In this document: piece after piece, positions 21,520-21,569 of the stretch
Numbering within the stretch: position 1 is the stretch's first letter
How the letters are laid out: the number at the start of each line of letters is the position of its first letter
From: CAG-917 sp028724485
GTDB taxonomy: Bacteria; Bacillota; Clostridia; Christensenellales; CAG-917
Direction: 5' to 3'
Assembly (NCBI GenBank): GCA_028724485.1
Contig: JAQYCY010000009.1
Coordinates: forward strand, 1 to 21,569
DNA length: 21,569 nucleotides
The notes under the pieces: model-generated
What the model was told of the DNA's origin: nothing
What the model saw: the letters and a program-made list of their open reading frames with translations, nothing else
Database searches by the model: none
Position numbers and translations under genes: made by a program

Positions 21520-21569
21520 CATATAGTCGTTTTAATATTCGTTCGGCTACGTCATTCGCCTTTATATCC
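21437..21569 (-). CDS. 3' end of an unrecognised gene with a repeated helical C-terminus
   Basis: Open from the right edge of the window for 43 codons to TAA (21437-21439). The visible residues run DIKANDVAERILKRLYV, then NDFVNKYI, NDFINKYK and KELLNEFIKK: an amphipathic, Lys/Asn-rich helix built from 8-residue repeats that match the 24-bp tandem DNA repeat. A good terminator follows at 21366-21399, supporting a real gene. The family cannot be identified from this piece. Confidence 0.6.
   Translation of the reverse strand, partial: DIKANDVAERILKRLYVNDFVNKYINDFINKYKKELLNEFIKK

Overview
The window is a stretch of chromosome from a low-to-moderate G+C Gram-positive bacterium, most likely a Clostridia-type member of the Bacillota. 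The clues are the gene order (adk-map-KOW protein-infA-rpmJ-rpsM-rpsK-rpsD-rpoA-rplQ), zinc-ligand forms of S4, S14, L36 and adenylate kinase, and strong AGGAGG ribosome binding sites before most genes. I cannot place it below class from sequence alone. No tRNA, rRNA, insertion sequence, CRISPR array or prophage gene is visible.

Left part (1-4980), an accessory-looking area: the 3' end of a beta-rich protein (+) with a terminator; a CNNM/CorC-type membrane protein (-); the branched-chain amino acid exporter pair azlC-azlD (+), with a 27-codon ORF coupled between them; a gene-poor 590-bp stretch holding decayed frames and repeats; and a small operon (+) encoding a Dabb-domain protein and a three-helix membrane protein.

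Main part (4981-21083), all on the minus strand: the S10, spc and alpha ribosomal operons joined into one run of 32 genes, from rpsJ at the right to rplQ at the left. It includes secY, adk, map, a KOW-domain protein, infA and rpoA. A near-consensus promoter (TTGACA-17-TATTAT) lies about 210 nt before rpsJ, and a strong hairpin terminator follows rplQ. Most genes are separated by 7-25 nt or overlap (ATGA, TAATG), so expression should be tightly coupled. The two largest gaps, before adk and before rpsM, each carry a convincing RNA hairpin on the transcribed strand.

Right edge (21366-21569): the 3' end of a minus-strand gene whose last codons are built from tandem repeats, followed by its terminator.

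Most noteworthy: a possible S4-type translational pseudoknot before rpsM; a G-U-conserved hairpin between secY and adk; ribosomal protein L24 with a roughly 118-residue histone-H1-like tail; an enlarged L17; the small ORF linking azlC to azlD; and a 20-bp tandem duplication that creates the stop codon of the right-edge gene.
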